Shown here: positions 50,766-60,174 of the stretch, piece after piece
Numbering within the stretch: position 1 is the stretch's first letter
How the letters are laid out: the number at the start of each line of letters is the position of its first letter
Assembly: GCF_003478995.1 (NCBI RefSeq)
Contig: NZ_QUGI01000005.1
Span: 6,966 to 70,965, forward strand
DNA: 64,000 bases
From: Pseudoflavonifractor sp. AF19-9AC
Lineage (GTDB): Bacteria; Bacillota; Clostridia; Oscillospirales; Oscillospiraceae
Direction: 5' to 3'
Notes under the pieces: model-generated
Told to the model about the DNA's origin: nothing
Databases searched by the model: none
What the model saw: only the letters and a program-made list of their open reading frames with translations
Position numbers and translations under genes: made by a program

Positions 50766-52589
50766 TGGGGTGCTGGGAGCGGCCAGCCGCGCCTGGCGGA
50801 GAAGAATGTCGCTGGCTTCCTCTTCGGGGATGGGGGCGTAGAAGCGGAAGCCCTGAATCACGTCGCAGTGGATGTCCTGCAGGGCCTGGGCCTGCTCGGC
50901 GGTCTCCACGCCCTCGGCCAGAATGGTGAGGTCCAGCTCATGGGCCACCTGAATCATGGCGCGCAGGATGGAGTTTCCCGTCTGGTTCAGGACGTTGTCC
51001 ACAAGCTCCTTGTCCAGCTTGATGCCGTCTACCGGATACTGCTGCAGGTCGGTGAAGGAGGTGAAGCCCTGGCCGAAGTCGTCCAGCGCGATGCGGACGC
51101 CATAGTCCTTGAGGGCCAGCATGTTGGCCCGGATGGCGTCGGCCTTTTGCCCCAGAACGCTCTCCGTCAGCTCAAAAATCAATAGCTCTCTGGGGAAGTG
51201 GAAGGCGTCCAGAATGGCCCGGCACTGCTCCACAAAGTCGGGGGAGGCAAAGGTGTCCCGGGAAAAGTTGCAGGAGAGGAAAAAGTTCTTTATCCCCCGG
51301 TCAAAGAGCATCTGCAGAAGCTCGCAGGAGCCGCGCAGACTGTGGTAATCCAGACGGTCAATAAGGCCCTCCCGCTCCAGAAGGGGGACGAAGACGCTGG
51401 GGGTCAGCAGCCCGCGCTCCGGGTGGAGCCAGCGGGAGAGAGCCTCGCCGCCCATGATCCGGTGGGTGCGGGCGTCCACGTAGAATTGGACGTAGAGTAA
51501 AAACTCCTGGCGGGCCAGGGCGCCCTCCACCGAGGCGCGCAGGGCCTGCTCCGTCTGAATGGTCTGGAGCACGCCGGGGGAGAAGAGGATATAGTCCTTC
51601 TGCTCCCGGCGGGCGGTGCGGGCCTGCTGCTGGGCGTGGAAGAGCATTTCCTCCCAATCCCAGTCCCCCAGCTTCAGGGGGTAGATCCCGGCGGCCGCGT
51701 GGACCTGAAAGGCCCGGCCGTGTACCTGGGGATAGGCGCGAAGCTGGCGGAGTATCTCCTCCACCAGGGGGAGCACCTGCTGGGGATCGCCGGACATTTT
51801 CAGCAGGACAAAGCTGTCCTCCGACACCCGGGCCAGCACGTCGGTGTGGGCGGCGTGTTGGGAGAGCAGCAGGGCGCAGTAGCGGAGAAGCTCCGAGCAG
51901 GTGTCGTTTCCCGCCTGCTGGCGCAGCTGCTCCGTGTCCAGGCTGAAGCAGATGAGGTGATAGAGCACCCGGTTTTTCTCCTGGACCACCTGGGGGGCGT
52001 AGCGCTCCAGATAGTCCAGATTGCCCAGACCGGTCAGCTCGTCCCGCTCCCGCTGCTGTTGGGCGTCCCGCAGCCGGCGGCGGTTTCGCAGCACCACGGT
52101 GAGCAGGGCGGCAGCCAGCAGAAGGACGGCCAGGCCCAGTCCGCCCACCGCCAGCCACAGGCCGGTGGCGGGCTGGGGCTGGGCAGCGGTCTCCACCAGC
52201 ATGCCGGTGACGGTCTGCTGGGGCAGAGCGGAGAAATAGTCCTCCAGGGCGGCGCACAGCTCCTCGCTGGCCGTCTGGGTGGGGGAGAGGCAGAGGGTCA
52301 CCGATTCCCCCTGACGGAGGAAGGAGAACAGGGGGATGGCCGTGCTGCCCGCTGGAAGCTCCTCCTGGGTGTAGCCGGAGAGCAGATCCACCTGACGGTT
52401 TTTGGCCATGTGCTCCCGCCGGTCCTCCGGGCCGGGGGAATAGTAGACCAGCTCATAGGCGCTTTGGGCGGAAAAGTCCGCCAGCAGCTGGGGAATGACC
52501 CCCTGATAGGTCTGGGAGTCTGCGTCATAGTACTCCAGCGGATAGGCGTCGGGGTTGCCGGCAATGTAGATGAGAATCTTGTCTTCCAC
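50763..52589 (-). CDS. Membrane-anchored c-di-GMP phosphodiesterase (SBP_bac_3-like/degenerate GGDEF/EAL)
   Basis: A 608-residue protein beginning at GTG 52589. Residues 1-120 look like part of a periplasmic-type amino-acid-binding sensor (AGNPDAYPLEYYDADSQTYQ). Unusually there is no signal peptide before it and the domain is shorter than the usual 220 residues. One membrane helix spans 143-167. A GGDEF fold with SEDSF in place of GGDEF covers 178-320. An EAL domain from about 340 to 595 has all key motifs: GGEALSRWLHP, IFELTES, LDDFGQGFTS, IKLDKEL, AEGVET and QGFRFYAPIP. It should degrade c-di-GMP. As the last gene of the riboswitch-controlled operon it would give negative feedback. It is in the same frame as the upstream gene, separated by one TAA and 15 bases. 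Confidence 0.9.
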   Translation of the reverse strand: MEDKILIYIAGNPDAYPLEYYDADSQTYQGVIPQLLADFSAQSAYELVYYSPGPEDRREHMAKNRQVDLLSGYTQEELPAGSTAIPLFSFLRQGESVTLCLSPTQTASEELCAALEDYFSALPQQTVTGMLVETAAQPQPATGLWLAVGGLGLAVLLLAAALLTVVLRNRRRLRDAQQQRERDELTGLGNLDYLERYAPQVVQEKNRVLYHLICFSLDTEQLRQQAGNDTCSELLRYCALLLSQHAAHTDVLARVSEDSFVLLKMSGDPQQVLPLVEEILRQLRAYPQVHGRAFQVHAAAGIYPLKLGDWDWEEMLFHAQQQARTARREQKDYILFSPGVLQTIQTEQALRASVEGALARQEFLLYVQFYVDARTHRIMGGEALSRWLHPERGLLTPSVFVPLLEREGLIDRLDYHSLRGSCELLQMLFDRGIKNFFLSCNFSRDTFASPDFVEQCRAILDAFHFPRELLIFELTESVLGQKADAIRANMLALKDYGVRIALDDFGQGFTSFTDLQQYPVDGIKLDKELVDNVLNQTGNSILRAMIQVAHELDLTILAEGVETAEQAQALQDIHCDVIQGFRFYAPIPEEEASDILLRQARLAAPSTP

Positions 52590-52604
52590 GCTGCGGCCCT
52601 CAGC

Positions 52605-53117
52605 TTATACCACCAGCTCCGGCCGGCGGCAGAACATGGACATGTTGTTGTCGGGGGCCTCTGTCCGGGCGTGTTCCAGCTCCTGGGACATGCCCTCGGC
52701 GGCCTCGTCCATCTCCCGGAGCATGGAGCGGAATTGCTCCCGCAGCTGCTCCAGGCGGGCGTCATAGCGCTGCATGGCCTGCTCCCGCAGCTCCAGGGCC
52801 TCCTCCAGCTGCTTCTGGGCGGCCTGCTGACGCTCCTCGGACTGCGCCTTCATCAGCTCGGCGTACCGCTGGGCCTCCATCAGTGTGGAGGAGATGAGGT
52901 GCTGCTCCCGCTCCTGGGCCTCATACTTCCGGCGCAGGTCGGCAAGCTCCTCCTCCAGCTGGTGGACCCGCTGCTTCTCCTGCTCCAGAAGAAGGTGGCT
53001 CTCCTGGTCCTTTTCCAGCAGCTTGGCGGAGTATTCTGCCTCCAGAGCGGTGATGTACTGCATGACGCTGAACTTTTGATAGCCCCAAAAGCCGGTTTTC
53101 AAATCCTCTGTTTTCAT
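52605..53117 (-). CDS. DivIVA-like coiled-coil protein
   Basis: A 170-residue protein. The N-terminus (GFWGYQKFSVMQYITALE) resembles the short membrane-curvature-binding start of DivIVA/GpsB proteins. Residues 25-150 are almost uninterrupted heptads rich in Glu, Gln, Leu and Arg, a long coiled coil. It has no signal peptide or membrane helix. It lies between the GT2 synthase and EAL genes and may position the polysaccharide machinery at a cell pole or septum; that role is inferred. Its stop TAA at 52607-52605 is in frame with the following EAL gene. Confidence 0.78.
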   Translation of the reverse strand: MKTEDLKTGFWGYQKFSVMQYITALEAEYSAKLLEKDQESHLLLEQEKQRVHQLEEELADLRRKYEAQEREQHLISSTLMEAQRYAELMKAQSEERQQAAQKQLEEALELREQAMQRYDARLEQLREQFRSMLREMDEAAEGMSQELEHARTEAPDNNMSMFCRRPELVV

Positions 53118-53131
53118 AACAACACCTCAAA

Positions 53132-54532
53132 TCATTGAAAGTTTATTTTCTGCCGCTGAATGGTGCCCCATTGCTGCTTCTTTTTCCGGTAGCCCAGAAG
53201 CGCCGTGCCCCGCACCCAGGCAAGAATGAACCGGAGAAAGGAGACTTCCAGGGCGCACAGGCCCACGGCCTTCAAAATGTCGGTCACGCTCAGCTTCAGA
53301 TCAATGGTGTGGATGCGGGCAAAAAAGGCGGTCAGGGACAAAATGGCGGAATAAAGTACGTAAATGAGGAAGAACAGGATCATAAAGGGGACGTTGATGA
53401 GGTCCAGGGCAAAGGCGGCAATCACGGTAAACACACCGAAGATCTCGATGTAGGGGGAGAGCAGCTCATAAATCAGGAAATACAGGTAGGAGATAAAGCC
53501 CACCAGGCCATATTTGGGGTTGGCCAGAATCCGGCGGTGCCGGGTGAGGGAGTCGAAGAGGCCGATGTGCCAGCGGCGGCGCTGCTTGCACAGGTCGGAC
53601 AGGCTGTCGGGGGCCTGGGTCCAGCAGATGGCGTCGGTGGCGTAGCGGATGCGGTAGGGAATGTTGTGCTCCCGGCAGAAGACGTGGAGCTTGACCACCA
53701 GCTCCATGTCCTCCCCCATGGTGGTGGTGTCATAGCCTCCCGCGTCAATGACCAGGCTCTTTTTGAACAGGCCGAAGGCCCCGGAGATGATGATGCTGCC
53801 GTTAAAGCGGTCAAAGAGGATGCGGGCGGCCAGGAAGGAGCGGTCATACTCCAGCACCTGCATGCAGGGCAGGATGCGGGAGGGCATGTGGTAGGAGACC
53901 ACCCGGCCTCCCTGAATTTCCGCGCCGTTGCAGGGGCGGACGGCGCCGCCCACGGCCACTACGGTTCCGTCCTCCAGAACGGGGCGGACAATTTTCTCCA
54001 GGGAGTCGTACTGCAGCACAGAGTCGGCATCCATGCAGACAAAGTAGGGGTAGCGGGAGGCGTTGATGCCCATGTTGAGGGCGTCGGCCTTGCCGCCATT
54101 TTTCTTACAAATCAGGGTGAGGGGCACCTTCAGGTTGGGGGCCTCGAAGACGGCCTTTTCCGGCTGGCAGGACACCATCCGGTGGATGGGCCGGGCAATC
54201 TGCTCCATGCCGAAGGCCTCCACCAGGGCGGCGGCGGTCCGGTCGGTGGAGCCGTCGTCCACCACGATGATCTCGTAGAGCTTGTACTCCAGACTGAGCA
54301 GGGAACGGACAGTGGAGACGATGGTGATCTCCTCGTTGTAGGCGGGCACCACAATGGACACGGGGACGTAGTACTCCTGCAGCAGCTCATTTTTCAGGTG
54401 GTTGCGGCGCTTGAGCTGATAGAGGGTGGAGGAGCCCACTGCCACGGCCAGGAAGAGGAAGCTGGCGTAGCCCAGCATGTACAAGACGAAGAAGGCGCCA
54501 ACAATATCAAAGAACAGCTGGACGGCGTCCAT
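53132..54532 (-). CDS. Processive family 2 glycosyltransferase (polysaccharide synthase)
   Basis: A 466-residue membrane protein with ATG at 54532, two bases after the upstream stop; an in-frame GTG lies at 54538. One helix is at the N-terminus (about 5-35), the catalytic domain at 55-320 and four or so helices at 325-460. GT2 processive motifs are complete: VVPAYNEE, VVDDGSTDRT (Asp92/93), DAD at 167-169, GED at 272-274 and QRRRW at 316-320, as in cellulose, hyaluronan and PNAG synthases. It should polymerise and extrude a beta-linked polysaccharide. No PilZ domain is present, so c-di-GMP control probably acts through the riboswitch and not on the enzyme directly. Confidence 0.93.
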   Translation of the reverse strand: MDAVQLFFDIVGAFFVLYMLGYASFLFLAVAVGSSTLYQLKRRNHLKNELLQEYYVPVSIVVPAYNEEITIVSTVRSLLSLEYKLYEIIVVDDGSTDRTAAALVEAFGMEQIARPIHRMVSCQPEKAVFEAPNLKVPLTLICKKNGGKADALNMGINASRYPYFVCMDADSVLQYDSLEKIVRPVLEDGTVVAVGGAVRPCNGAEIQGGRVVSYHMPSRILPCMQVLEYDRSFLAARILFDRFNGSIIISGAFGLFKKSLVIDAGGYDTTTMGEDMELVVKLHVFCREHNIPYRIRYATDAICWTQAPDSLSDLCKQRRRWHIGLFDSLTRHRRILANPKYGLVGFISYLYFLIYELLSPYIEIFGVFTVIAAFALDLINVPFMILFFLIYVLYSAILSLTAFFARIHTIDLKLSVTDILKAVGLCALEVSFLRFILAWVRGTALLGYRKKKQQWGTIQRQKINFQ

Positions 54533-54534
54533 GT

Positions 54535-55647
54535 TCACGGGGCAACACCTGCCTTCTGAATCCGGTGGGACTCCCGCTGATAGGTCATGATTTCCCGGGC
54601 GTAGCGGTCGTCGCCGTTGACAATGTCCATGAGGTCTGCATAGTCCACCTGCTGTGCCTCCAGACTGGCCGCCGCGGCGCAGCGGATGTACCAGTTGCCG
54701 CTGTGCAGGGCCTGCTTCAGGGCCTCTACCGTCTGCTCTCCCGGGTAGCGGGCCAGGGAGGAGGCGCTGACGGTGGCGTATTCCCACCGGGAGGGGTCCT
54801 GGTCGGCGGCAAAGGCCAGCAGCGGCTCCAGCGCCGGGGCGTAGTGGTACCGGCCGAAATAGCGGATGGCGGACAGGCGGACCTCCTTGTCCTGCCCGGG
54901 GTCCTCCATAAGGGCGAACATCTCTTTGGGATAGCTGCCGCTGCGGAAGCGGATGTAGTTGAGCAGCGCCAGCTGGGTGTGGGGGGAGAAGGTATCCAGC
55001 GCGTCCCAGATCATGGAAATGAGGGCGTCGTGATCGCCGGTATAGGTCAGCAGGGTCTCGGTGAGGATCTTCTCGTGAAGAAACACCGCCCCCCGGTCCT
55101 GGAGGTGCAGGGCCTCCATCACATGCTGGGCGTTGCCGAAGGAACACAGGGCCTGGAGGGCGTTGACCCGGCAGTACAGATTTTCCCGGGCCATATAGGA
55201 CAGCAGCACGTCCTGCAGGGACTGGACGGGCATGTGCTGCTGGAGCATGTACCGGGAGAGGAAGTAGGAAAAATAGGCGGTCTGGGTGGTCTCCCGCTTC
55301 CGGTAGATCAGAGCCAGGTAGAGAATACAGGGCTGGAGCTGGATGAGGTAGGCCTGAAGGCTGGGGTCGTCACCCCGCTGGAGGACCAGAGGGCGAAGGG
55401 TGCGGTCAAAGGCGGTGAGGTTGTTCACCCGGCGCAGCTTCCGCCGCAGGGCGCTCAGATGGCGGCTGTCCACCGGCAGGCCCTGATCCAGACGGCCAAG
55501 CTGTTCCTCTACCGCTGCCGTCAGCCGCCGGGTCCGCCGTGTCAGCCGGGACTCACCACTCCGCAGGAGAACGGCGTAGGCCACATTGAAGGCAAGCATG
55601 CTGATGCAGACGGCTCCATAGAAGTAGAGCATAAATTCAATGCGCAT
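54535..55647 (-). CDS. Membrane-anchored HEAT-repeat protein
   Basis: A 370-residue protein with one N-terminal membrane helix (LYFYGAVCISMLAFNVAYAV), a basic stretch (about 32-75) and then alpha-helical repeats. The repeats near 225-345 are HEAT-like (KEVRLSAIRYFGRYHYAPAL, NWYIRCAAAASLEAQQ). Such cytoplasmic scaffolds bind partner proteins; here it most likely supports the adjacent GT2 synthase, with which it is almost translationally coupled. I do not recognise a named family. Confidence 0.82.
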   Translation of the reverse strand: MRIEFMLYFYGAVCISMLAFNVAYAVLLRSGESRLTRRTRRLTAAVEEQLGRLDQGLPVDSRHLSALRRKLRRVNNLTAFDRTLRPLVLQRGDDPSLQAYLIQLQPCILYLALIYRKRETTQTAYFSYFLSRYMLQQHMPVQSLQDVLLSYMARENLYCRVNALQALCSFGNAQHVMEALHLQDRGAVFLHEKILTETLLTYTGDHDALISMIWDALDTFSPHTQLALLNYIRFRSGSYPKEMFALMEDPGQDKEVRLSAIRYFGRYHYAPALEPLLAFAADQDPSRWEYATVSASSLARYPGEQTVEALKQALHSGNWYIRCAAAASLEAQQVDYADLMDIVNGDDRYAREIMTYQRESHRIQKAGVAP

Positions 55648-55671
55648 GACGTTTCTCCTTTCTCAGTTTGG

Positions 55672-57927
55672 TCAGTCCAGGGACGCCCAGTAATCCTGCA
55701 GGATGTAGTAAGACTCCTTTAAACGCTCGTGGTAGGTGACATCCTTTCCCCAGCCTTTCAGGGGGAAGGAAGAAAGCACGGCCCGTGTTTGATCACCGGC
55801 AAGGACTGCGCCCACATACATATCGTCGATGTGAAGATTTTCAATGCCGTAGTGCTCGTAGTAATCGTCATGGATCATCATTTCCGAAGGGTTGGAGAAG
55901 TTGAGCAGCTGCCAGGGGATGCGGATCTCCACTCCGTCACCGGTAAAGCAGAAATCAGCCAGAGAGTCAAAATCCGGGGCGTCCGGATTGGCGTTGCCGT
56001 GGCGCAGTTTGCCCGTCTCGTAGGATTCGCCTGCCGTCTCATTTGAGTTTAGATTAGGGACGATGTCGTACAGTCTCATGGCCAGATCGATGTTCACGAA
56101 ACGGGGGCTATCTCGTTCAGGCTGGCTAATATAAGGGTCTGTGGTGTCATAGAACTCCCAGTAGTTGGCTTTAAGTACCTCATACCGCTCTTGCACGACA
56201 ACACGGCTGTTGTCCGTGCCGTCAATGGCGATGACGAAGTCGCAGGGGCGGTCAAAGGAGATATCGTAGTTTTCGCAGTAGGTGCTCCCTGATTTCGGGG
56301 TGGTGTCCAGAGGGATGTAGAGAGTGCTCTGCTGGGGGTCAAAGCCCTGGACGTAAAAGTAAAGGAATTTTTCGTCATACTGCATGGACAATTCCAGGCC
56401 GTTCTCCTGCCAAACCGGGTTGTCTTCCGTCCACTCGGAGGGATCCCCATCCACATAGCATACGCTCTGTTCCGTGCCGGGATCAAAGGTGAGCAGACCG
56501 TAAAACTGCTCGTTGGTCTGATAGTCACTCCAGTAGGGGGTCTTGAGCAAATCCACAGCGTGGAGGGTGTTCCAGGTGCGCTTGAACCACTCGTCTTGCC
56601 AGGAGAACAGGCAGCTGCCCGCACTGCCGGCGTTTATGATATCCTGGTAGCACTCGATGAGATATTGGCCCTGCTGCTGTTCCGTGAGGAATCCCTGGCT
56701 GCGGCCGGTATTCACATCTACCTGGGCCCTGCCTCGGCCGGTGGTTACTCCGTATTCTGAAATCACAACGGGAATGTTATGGAAGTTGTTGATGGCCTTG
56801 AGATAGGCGTAGTAGGTGTTGAATCTGCCCTGGCTATCGTAATAATCCGCGGAGGTCAAATAGTCGTGGACGCTGGGGGCACCCAGCGCAGAGAGACGCT
56901 GAGTGATCGTTGCTACCTGGTTCTTGCCGAAGAGCACATTCAGCTGGTCTTCGGTAAATTGCTGAGCCTCCTGCTCCGTCTGCAGGAAGTCAGGGAAGTA
57001 GGGATAGATGTGGTAGGAGGTGAAATAGCCGGAGATAAATTGCTGGGTGGGCTGGATGTGCTCTACGTTGACGGCTGCTGTTTTAAAGCGATAGGTGGAT
57101 GTCACCAAGGAGTAGCAGAAGGGATCGGTGGTGGGCCAGTTGGAGAAAGCCACCAGCCGCTGCTGCTTGTAGCGGGTGCTCTCATAGCCGATGATTGCAT
57201 CCCCGAGCTGTGCCAGAGCGGCCTCAAAGGGGGTGGCGTCTTCGGTGGTGGCCATATACTGGCCTTGGTAGCTGGTTTTGTCGGAGTGGACCTGGTTGGT
57301 GTAGGTGACCTGGCTGGCCTCCCACTCTACGCCCAGAATATAGCCCAGGACCCACCGGGATACGTCGCGGTGATAAAAACCGGAACCGTCGCCGTCCCGC
57401 CCCAGCAGAAACTTTTCCCCGTGGATGATATCCACAATGGTCTTGCCATCCTCGATCATCTCAGGCAGCAGGCCCTCGTCATAAATACTTTTATGGGAAT
57501 TGTGGGAGTAGTCATCCACCCACAGGCCGTGGAGCAGCCACAGAGGCTCTTTCCCCGCCTCCTCCCGCTGGATGTTGTATTCATAGAAGGCATTGTAGAA
57601 ATCGGCGTGGAGGATGGTGTAGACGCGGATGGTATTGGCGCCCAGCTCCTGGATCATGGAGAACCAGCGCAGATAGGTCTCCTTGTCGATGGCAAAGTCG
57701 GTGGCCCATTCCCCGGGGATGCCTGCGCCTAGGTCCACACCCCGGATCTCAAAGGGCTGGTATGTGCCGTCCCGCTCCATATAGATGGTATCGGAGTCGG
57801 TTTTCATAAACGTGGTGACCGGTCTGTCGGAACGCAGATCAACATAGAAGCCCAGACCGTAGTAGAGATACCAGGCCGACGCCGCCAGCAGAAGCAGCAC
57901 ACTGACGCCGATGATATATTTTTTCAA
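55672..57927 (-). CDS. Membrane-anchored glycoside hydrolase-like protein
   Basis: A 751-residue protein with an N-terminal uncleaved-type signal anchor (KKYIIGVSVLLLLAASAWYL). Residues 60-440 form a TIM-barrel glycosidase-like region: EIRGVDLGAGIPGEWATDF, GANTIRVYTILHADFYNAFY, VLGYILGVEWE, and the probable nucleophile strand IPVVISEYGVTTGRGRAQ. The C-terminal region from about 490 is beta-rich (YVDGDPSEWTEDNPVWQENG), like a carbohydrate-binding fold. It should face outside and trim or remodel the polymer made by the GT2 synthase, much as BcsZ does for cellulose. The exact GH family is uncertain. Confidence 0.82.
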   Translation of the reverse strand: MKKYIIGVSVLLLLAASAWYLYYGLGFYVDLRSDRPVTTFMKTDSDTIYMERDGTYQPFEIRGVDLGAGIPGEWATDFAIDKETYLRWFSMIQELGANTIRVYTILHADFYNAFYEYNIQREEAGKEPLWLLHGLWVDDYSHNSHKSIYDEGLLPEMIEDGKTIVDIIHGEKFLLGRDGDGSGFYHRDVSRWVLGYILGVEWEASQVTYTNQVHSDKTSYQGQYMATTEDATPFEAALAQLGDAIIGYESTRYKQQRLVAFSNWPTTDPFCYSLVTSTYRFKTAAVNVEHIQPTQQFISGYFTSYHIYPYFPDFLQTEQEAQQFTEDQLNVLFGKNQVATITQRLSALGAPSVHDYLTSADYYDSQGRFNTYYAYLKAINNFHNIPVVISEYGVTTGRGRAQVDVNTGRSQGFLTEQQQGQYLIECYQDIINAGSAGSCLFSWQDEWFKRTWNTLHAVDLLKTPYWSDYQTNEQFYGLLTFDPGTEQSVCYVDGDPSEWTEDNPVWQENGLELSMQYDEKFLYFYVQGFDPQQSTLYIPLDTTPKSGSTYCENYDISFDRPCDFVIAIDGTDNSRVVVQERYEVLKANYWEFYDTTDPYISQPERDSPRFVNIDLAMRLYDIVPNLNSNETAGESYETGKLRHGNANPDAPDFDSLADFCFTGDGVEIRIPWQLLNFSNPSEMMIHDDYYEHYGIENLHIDDMYVGAVLAGDQTRAVLSSFPLKGWGKDVTYHERLKESYYILQDYWASLD

Positions 57928-57948
57928 ACTGCGGCCTCCTTTTGAGAC

Positions 57949-59427
57949 TCAATGGTTATAGGTCTTGTTGCGGGAGGGGTGGCAGTACTGCTGGATGGTG
58001 TGCAGATTTTCGTCCAACCAGATTCCACGTTCGTACAGCCACTCTTTGAGCTGGGTCACCGCCTCCTCATGGCTGTGGAGGTTCCGGGAGGCAGGGGAGA
58101 GAGGCTCCCACTGGGTCATGGCCTCATTCCACCGCTGATTGTTGCGCTCTACCGCCGGGCCCAGATAGGCCAGGGTGTCGTCGATGTAGTCCAGAAGATA
58201 GGTCTCGCTGAGCACCGTCTGCCGCAGCTCGTCATAGCGGTCCAATATCCGCTGTACAAAGTCTTCCGACTTGCACAGCATGAGAAACCAGGTGTGGCTG
58301 ACCATGTCGATACGGTCGGGCGACAGCGGGTCGGACCAATAGTTGTCGCAGGCGTTGTTGAAGTCCCAGACGGCCAGCTTGTATTTCCCGCTCATATCCT
58401 TGTAGATGTAAGTGGAATATCGCCCGGCGTCCACATTGAGGGAAAACTCGTTGATCAGAAAATAGTTTACAAAGTTGTCCACATCAATATAGTTCCAATA
58501 CCCGTAATCGTCAGTGTCGTAGTCATAGGAGTATAGGGCCTTTTCAAAGGCGGCAAATTCCACTTCGATCTCTTTCCGAAGCTCCTCCGTCAGATCAGAA
58601 CGTTTGGGGTACTTGATCAAAATGTCGGTGGACAGGGTGAGCATCCGCTCCAGATAAGAATAGATGTCCCGCTCGCCGCCCAGATCCTCCTCAACGGTTC
58701 GGTCTCCCTGGAGCAGGTAGCCGGTAGCCTTCAGATTTTTGGCTGTGGTGCTCAGATCCAGCCGGCAGTCCTCTCCGTCGGTAATGGTTTCCACCATCAG
58801 GTACAGCCCCCGGTAATCCCCGTTGATGATCAGCTCACAATAGCGCACATTGGGGGCCCATTCCATAGCCTCTCCGGCGATGTTGTACCACATATAGTTA
58901 CGAACCAGGGATTTATCCAGATAGGGGCCGTAGAGCACCCACTCGCTGTGGGAGGCCATACCCATGACCGGGGCAGGAGCGGCCTGACCATGTTCATCCA
59001 CAAAGTCCAGCTGATAGGGGCTTTTTTCAAACAGCCGGGAGGAATGGCCCCGGACCCGAATCTCCGATGTGGTAGACAGCGTGGGCGTGTCCGAGGGATG
59101 GTTGTTTCGATCCTGATTATCCACGATGGTGAAGGATACATTAATTACGTCACGTCCGTCAGGAGCCAGGGTGCTGATATCCTCGCCAAAGGCGTCAGTC
59201 TCTCCGGTGATCTTTCCCGGGATCTCCTGCCCGCCGGTGTCGATGATGACCAGGGGGAGATGAGTGCACAGCTCGCTGCCGTCGCAGTCGCACCCGGCGT
59301 CCGGCTGCCGGGCCGTCAGGTGCTGGTGAACCCGGCGGGTGGGGCTGTCTGGCCCAAAGGCGGAGGCCAGGAAGACCACCAGAATCATGGCCGTCATGGC
59401 CAGAAGGCCCAGTATTCGGTGTTTCAT
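57949..59427 (-). CDS. CotH-family protein kinase-like, exported
   Basis: A 492-residue protein with an N-terminal signal/anchor (LGLLAMTAMILVVFLASAFG). The CotH core covers about 110-440: SEIRVRGHSSRLFEKSPYQL (Arg and Lys of the atypical nucleotide pocket), LDKSLVRNYMWYNIAG, YCELIINGDYRGLYLMVETI and the metal-binding Asp of KLAVWDFNNACDNYW. Known CotH is an atypical kinase that phosphorylates spore-coat proteins. Non-sporulation CotH proteins commonly sit with VTC and DUF4956 genes, as here. Its substrate in this operon is unknown but is likely to be a surface protein or polymer. Confidence 0.92.
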   Translation of the reverse strand: MKHRILGLLAMTAMILVVFLASAFGPDSPTRRVHQHLTARQPDAGCDCDGSELCTHLPLVIIDTGGQEIPGKITGETDAFGEDISTLAPDGRDVINVSFTIVDNQDRNNHPSDTPTLSTTSEIRVRGHSSRLFEKSPYQLDFVDEHGQAAPAPVMGMASHSEWVLYGPYLDKSLVRNYMWYNIAGEAMEWAPNVRYCELIINGDYRGLYLMVETITDGEDCRLDLSTTAKNLKATGYLLQGDRTVEEDLGGERDIYSYLERMLTLSTDILIKYPKRSDLTEELRKEIEVEFAAFEKALYSYDYDTDDYGYWNYIDVDNFVNYFLINEFSLNVDAGRYSTYIYKDMSGKYKLAVWDFNNACDNYWSDPLSPDRIDMVSHTWFLMLCKSEDFVQRILDRYDELRQTVLSETYLLDYIDDTLAYLGPAVERNNQRWNEAMTQWEPLSPASRNLHSHEEAVTQLKEWLYERGIWLDENLHTIQQYCHPSRNKTYNH

Positions 59428-59454
59428 GACCGTCCTCCTTTCCCAGGGGGGGAA

Positions 59455-60150
59455 TCAGCTGCTGATCTCGTCGTTCTGAACCACCAGGTTGCAGTACTCA
59501 ATGCCGCCGATCTCATAGATGGCGTCGGTGATGGTCTTCCGGGGGCCGGCACTTCGTTTGACCTTTTCTGTCCGGGCCATGGTGTGCCGGCTCAGCTCAT
59601 AGATAAATTCCACGGAGGTCTCTGTGGTGTTCTTCACCCGCAGGTTGGCCTTACGGGCGTAGTACTGGAAAATCAGGGCCTCGATCCGCTCCTCGTTGAC
59701 CCGGGCCGCCCGGATGATGAGCAGCAGCCGGTCGTCATTTTTGATCCGGCCGAAGAGCAGCAGAACCAGGAAGGTGAAGGCACTGCCGATGCCCGCCACG
59801 GGAAAGTCGCCGGCACCGCAGCAGATGCCCGCCACAATGGCCCAGAAGATGTAAATGGTGTCCCGGGAGTCCTTGATGGCGGTGCGGAAGCGGACGATGG
59901 ACAGGGCGCCCACCATGCCCAGGGAGAGGGCGATGTTGTTTCCAATGACGATCATCACCGCCGTGGTGATGGTGGTGAGGGCCATCAGGGAGACGTTGAA
60001 TTTTTTGCTGTATATGCTGCCCTCGTGGGACAGGGCATAGGAAATGTAGATGAAAAAGGCGATGACGGTGCCCACCAGCATGCGAAGGATGATCGTCTTC
60101 AGGTCCAGCTGGCCGGTGCTGTCCAGCAGCTGCAGCAGTAATTCTCTCAT
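59455..60150 (-). CDS. DUF4956 membrane protein
   Basis: A 231-residue protein. Residues 1-135 contain about four membrane helices, with the MgtC-like-looking core NIALSLGMVGALSIVRFRTA. A soluble C-terminal domain of about 95 residues follows (RVNEERIEALIFQYYARKAN). This matches the DUF4956 family, which travels with VTC-domain and CotH proteins in many Gram-positive genomes. No biochemical role is established. It may channel the VTC product or regulate export. Confidence 0.88.
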   Translation of the reverse strand: MRELLLQLLDSTGQLDLKTIILRMLVGTVIAFFIYISYALSHEGSIYSKKFNVSLMALTTITTAVMIVIGNNIALSLGMVGALSIVRFRTAIKDSRDTIYIFWAIVAGICCGAGDFPVAGIGSAFTFLVLLLFGRIKNDDRLLLIIRAARVNEERIEALIFQYYARKANLRVKNTTETSVEFIYELSRHTMARTEKVKRSAGPRKTITDAIYEIGGIEYCNLVVQNDEISS

Positions 60151-60174
60151 AAAGGTTCCTCTCTTCGTTCGAAT

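Noticed and set aside
53135..57732. Long plus-strand frames opposite the GT2, HEAT and glycosidase genes
   Set aside because: Translations are Gly/Val/His-rich without domains, while the minus-strand products have complete catalytic motifs and ribosome sites.
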